Of a stretch of 5,152 bases of DNA, positions 4,987-5,152 are shown in pieces. The position numbers and the translations under genes are program-made. The stretch covers positions 1 to 5,152 of the forward strand of contig JALOPD010000262.1 in the NCBI GenBank assembly GCA_025454075.1, given 5' to 3'. The first letter of the stretch is position 1; every line of letters begins with the position of its first letter. The notes beneath the pieces are model-generated. The model made no database searches, was not told the origin of the DNA, and was given only the letters and a program-made list of their open reading frames with translations. Source of the DNA: Desulfobacterales bacterium. Lineage in GTDB: Bacteria > Desulfobacterota > Desulfobacteria > Desulfobacterales > UBA2174_A.

Positions 4987-5152
4987 TTATCGTGCCCCCG
5001 GCAGGTGCCCGCCGCCGCCCCCGCAGGTGTGCTGCTGCCCGAATTCCGGCAGCCGCCCCTCGCTGAAGGCCTGCACGGCATCCCCGACCGTCCGGGCCGG
5101 GCCGCAGTGATAGACCTGGATGCCCATCTGCTGAAACCCCATGAGCGGCCGC
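4987..5152 (-). CDS. NifX/NafY-like Fe-Mo cluster-binding family protein (partial, N-terminus outside window)
   Basis: Only the last 54 codons lie in the window; the reading frame is open to its right edge and ends at TAA (4989-4987). The visible part has the C-terminal pattern of the COG1433/dinitrogenase iron-molybdenum cofactor family: MGIQVYHC, TVGDAVQAFSEGRLPEF, then HTCGGGGGHLPGAR. Family members (NifX, NafY, the NifB C-terminus, and the ORP-type proteins of sulfate reducers) bind or carry metal-sulfur clusters in an RNase-H-like fold. A TCGG-Gly/His tail is common in the small stand-alone members. No nitrogenase gene is visible here, so a general cluster-carrier role is more likely than FeMo-co synthesis. 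It is the first visible gene of the run that continues with the IscU-like scaffold. Confidence 0.72.
   Translation of the reverse strand, partial: RPLMGFQQMGIQVYHCGPARTVGDAVQAFSEGRLPEFGQQHTCGGGGGHLPGAR

Noticed and set aside
4397..5110. Plus-strand ORF of 237 codons
   Set aside because: It is antisense to the IscU-like and NifX-like genes, both with conserved motifs, and its translation has no domain-like pattern.
5145..5152. NotI site exactly at the window end, suggesting a cloning junction
   Set aside because: GCGGCCGC also occurs at 624-631, 2675-2682 and 4261-4268, as expected by chance in such GC-rich DNA. The reading frame runs through the site without a break, and no vector sequence is visible.

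Overview
This is a GC-rich bacterial chromosomal window with tightly packed genes. The mix of genes suggests an anaerobic Desulfobacterota-type (deltaproteobacterial) sulfate or metal reducer. It includes small Fe-S and metal-cofactor proteins (NifX-like, IscU-like, FmdB-type), an iron-sulfur flavoprotein and a large MerR-type regulator. The lineage is an inference from gene content and base composition; there is no rRNA or marker gene. I see no tRNA, rRNA, CRISPR array, insertion sequence or integrase.

Layout. (a) 1-508, minus: the first about 169 residues of a VUT/YhhQ-type queuosine-precursor transporter, cut by the window start. It sits behind a clear sigma70-type promoter so close to the ATG that the mRNA may be leaderless. 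(b) 509-768: a divergent intergenic region with that promoter, a repeated 9-bp motif and an AT-rich island. (c) 769-960, plus: a 63-residue protein with paired CxxC motifs, followed by a perfect 15-bp hairpin. (d) 961-1219: intergenic DNA rich in secondary structure, ending in a strong stem-loop just before (e) 1220-1423, plus: an unrecognised 67-residue protein. (f) 1424-2593, minus: an iron-sulfur flavoprotein fused to a C-terminal SCP2-like lipid-binding domain. Its stop codon abuts the stop of (e) with no spacer. (g) 2694-3440, minus: a MerR-family regulator with an apparent second, degenerate HTH. It lies upstream of (f) and probably shares its transcript, from a promoter at 3527-3555 overlapped by a dyad. 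(h) 3691-5152, minus: a run reading, in transcription order, NifX-like protein (partial), IscU/NifU_N-like scaffold, FmdB-type zinc-ribbon protein with a Cys-rich tail, and a stand-alone degenerate receiver domain.

How the genes may work together. The four genes in (h) look like a small metal or Fe-S cofactor handling module: a cluster-binding NifX-like protein, a scaffold with all three ligand cysteines, a zinc ribbon and a signalling-like domain. The MerR gene and the flavoprotein-SCP2 gene look like a regulator-effector pair for a redox process involving a hydrophobic or acyl ligand. These functional links are inferred from gene order and domain content.
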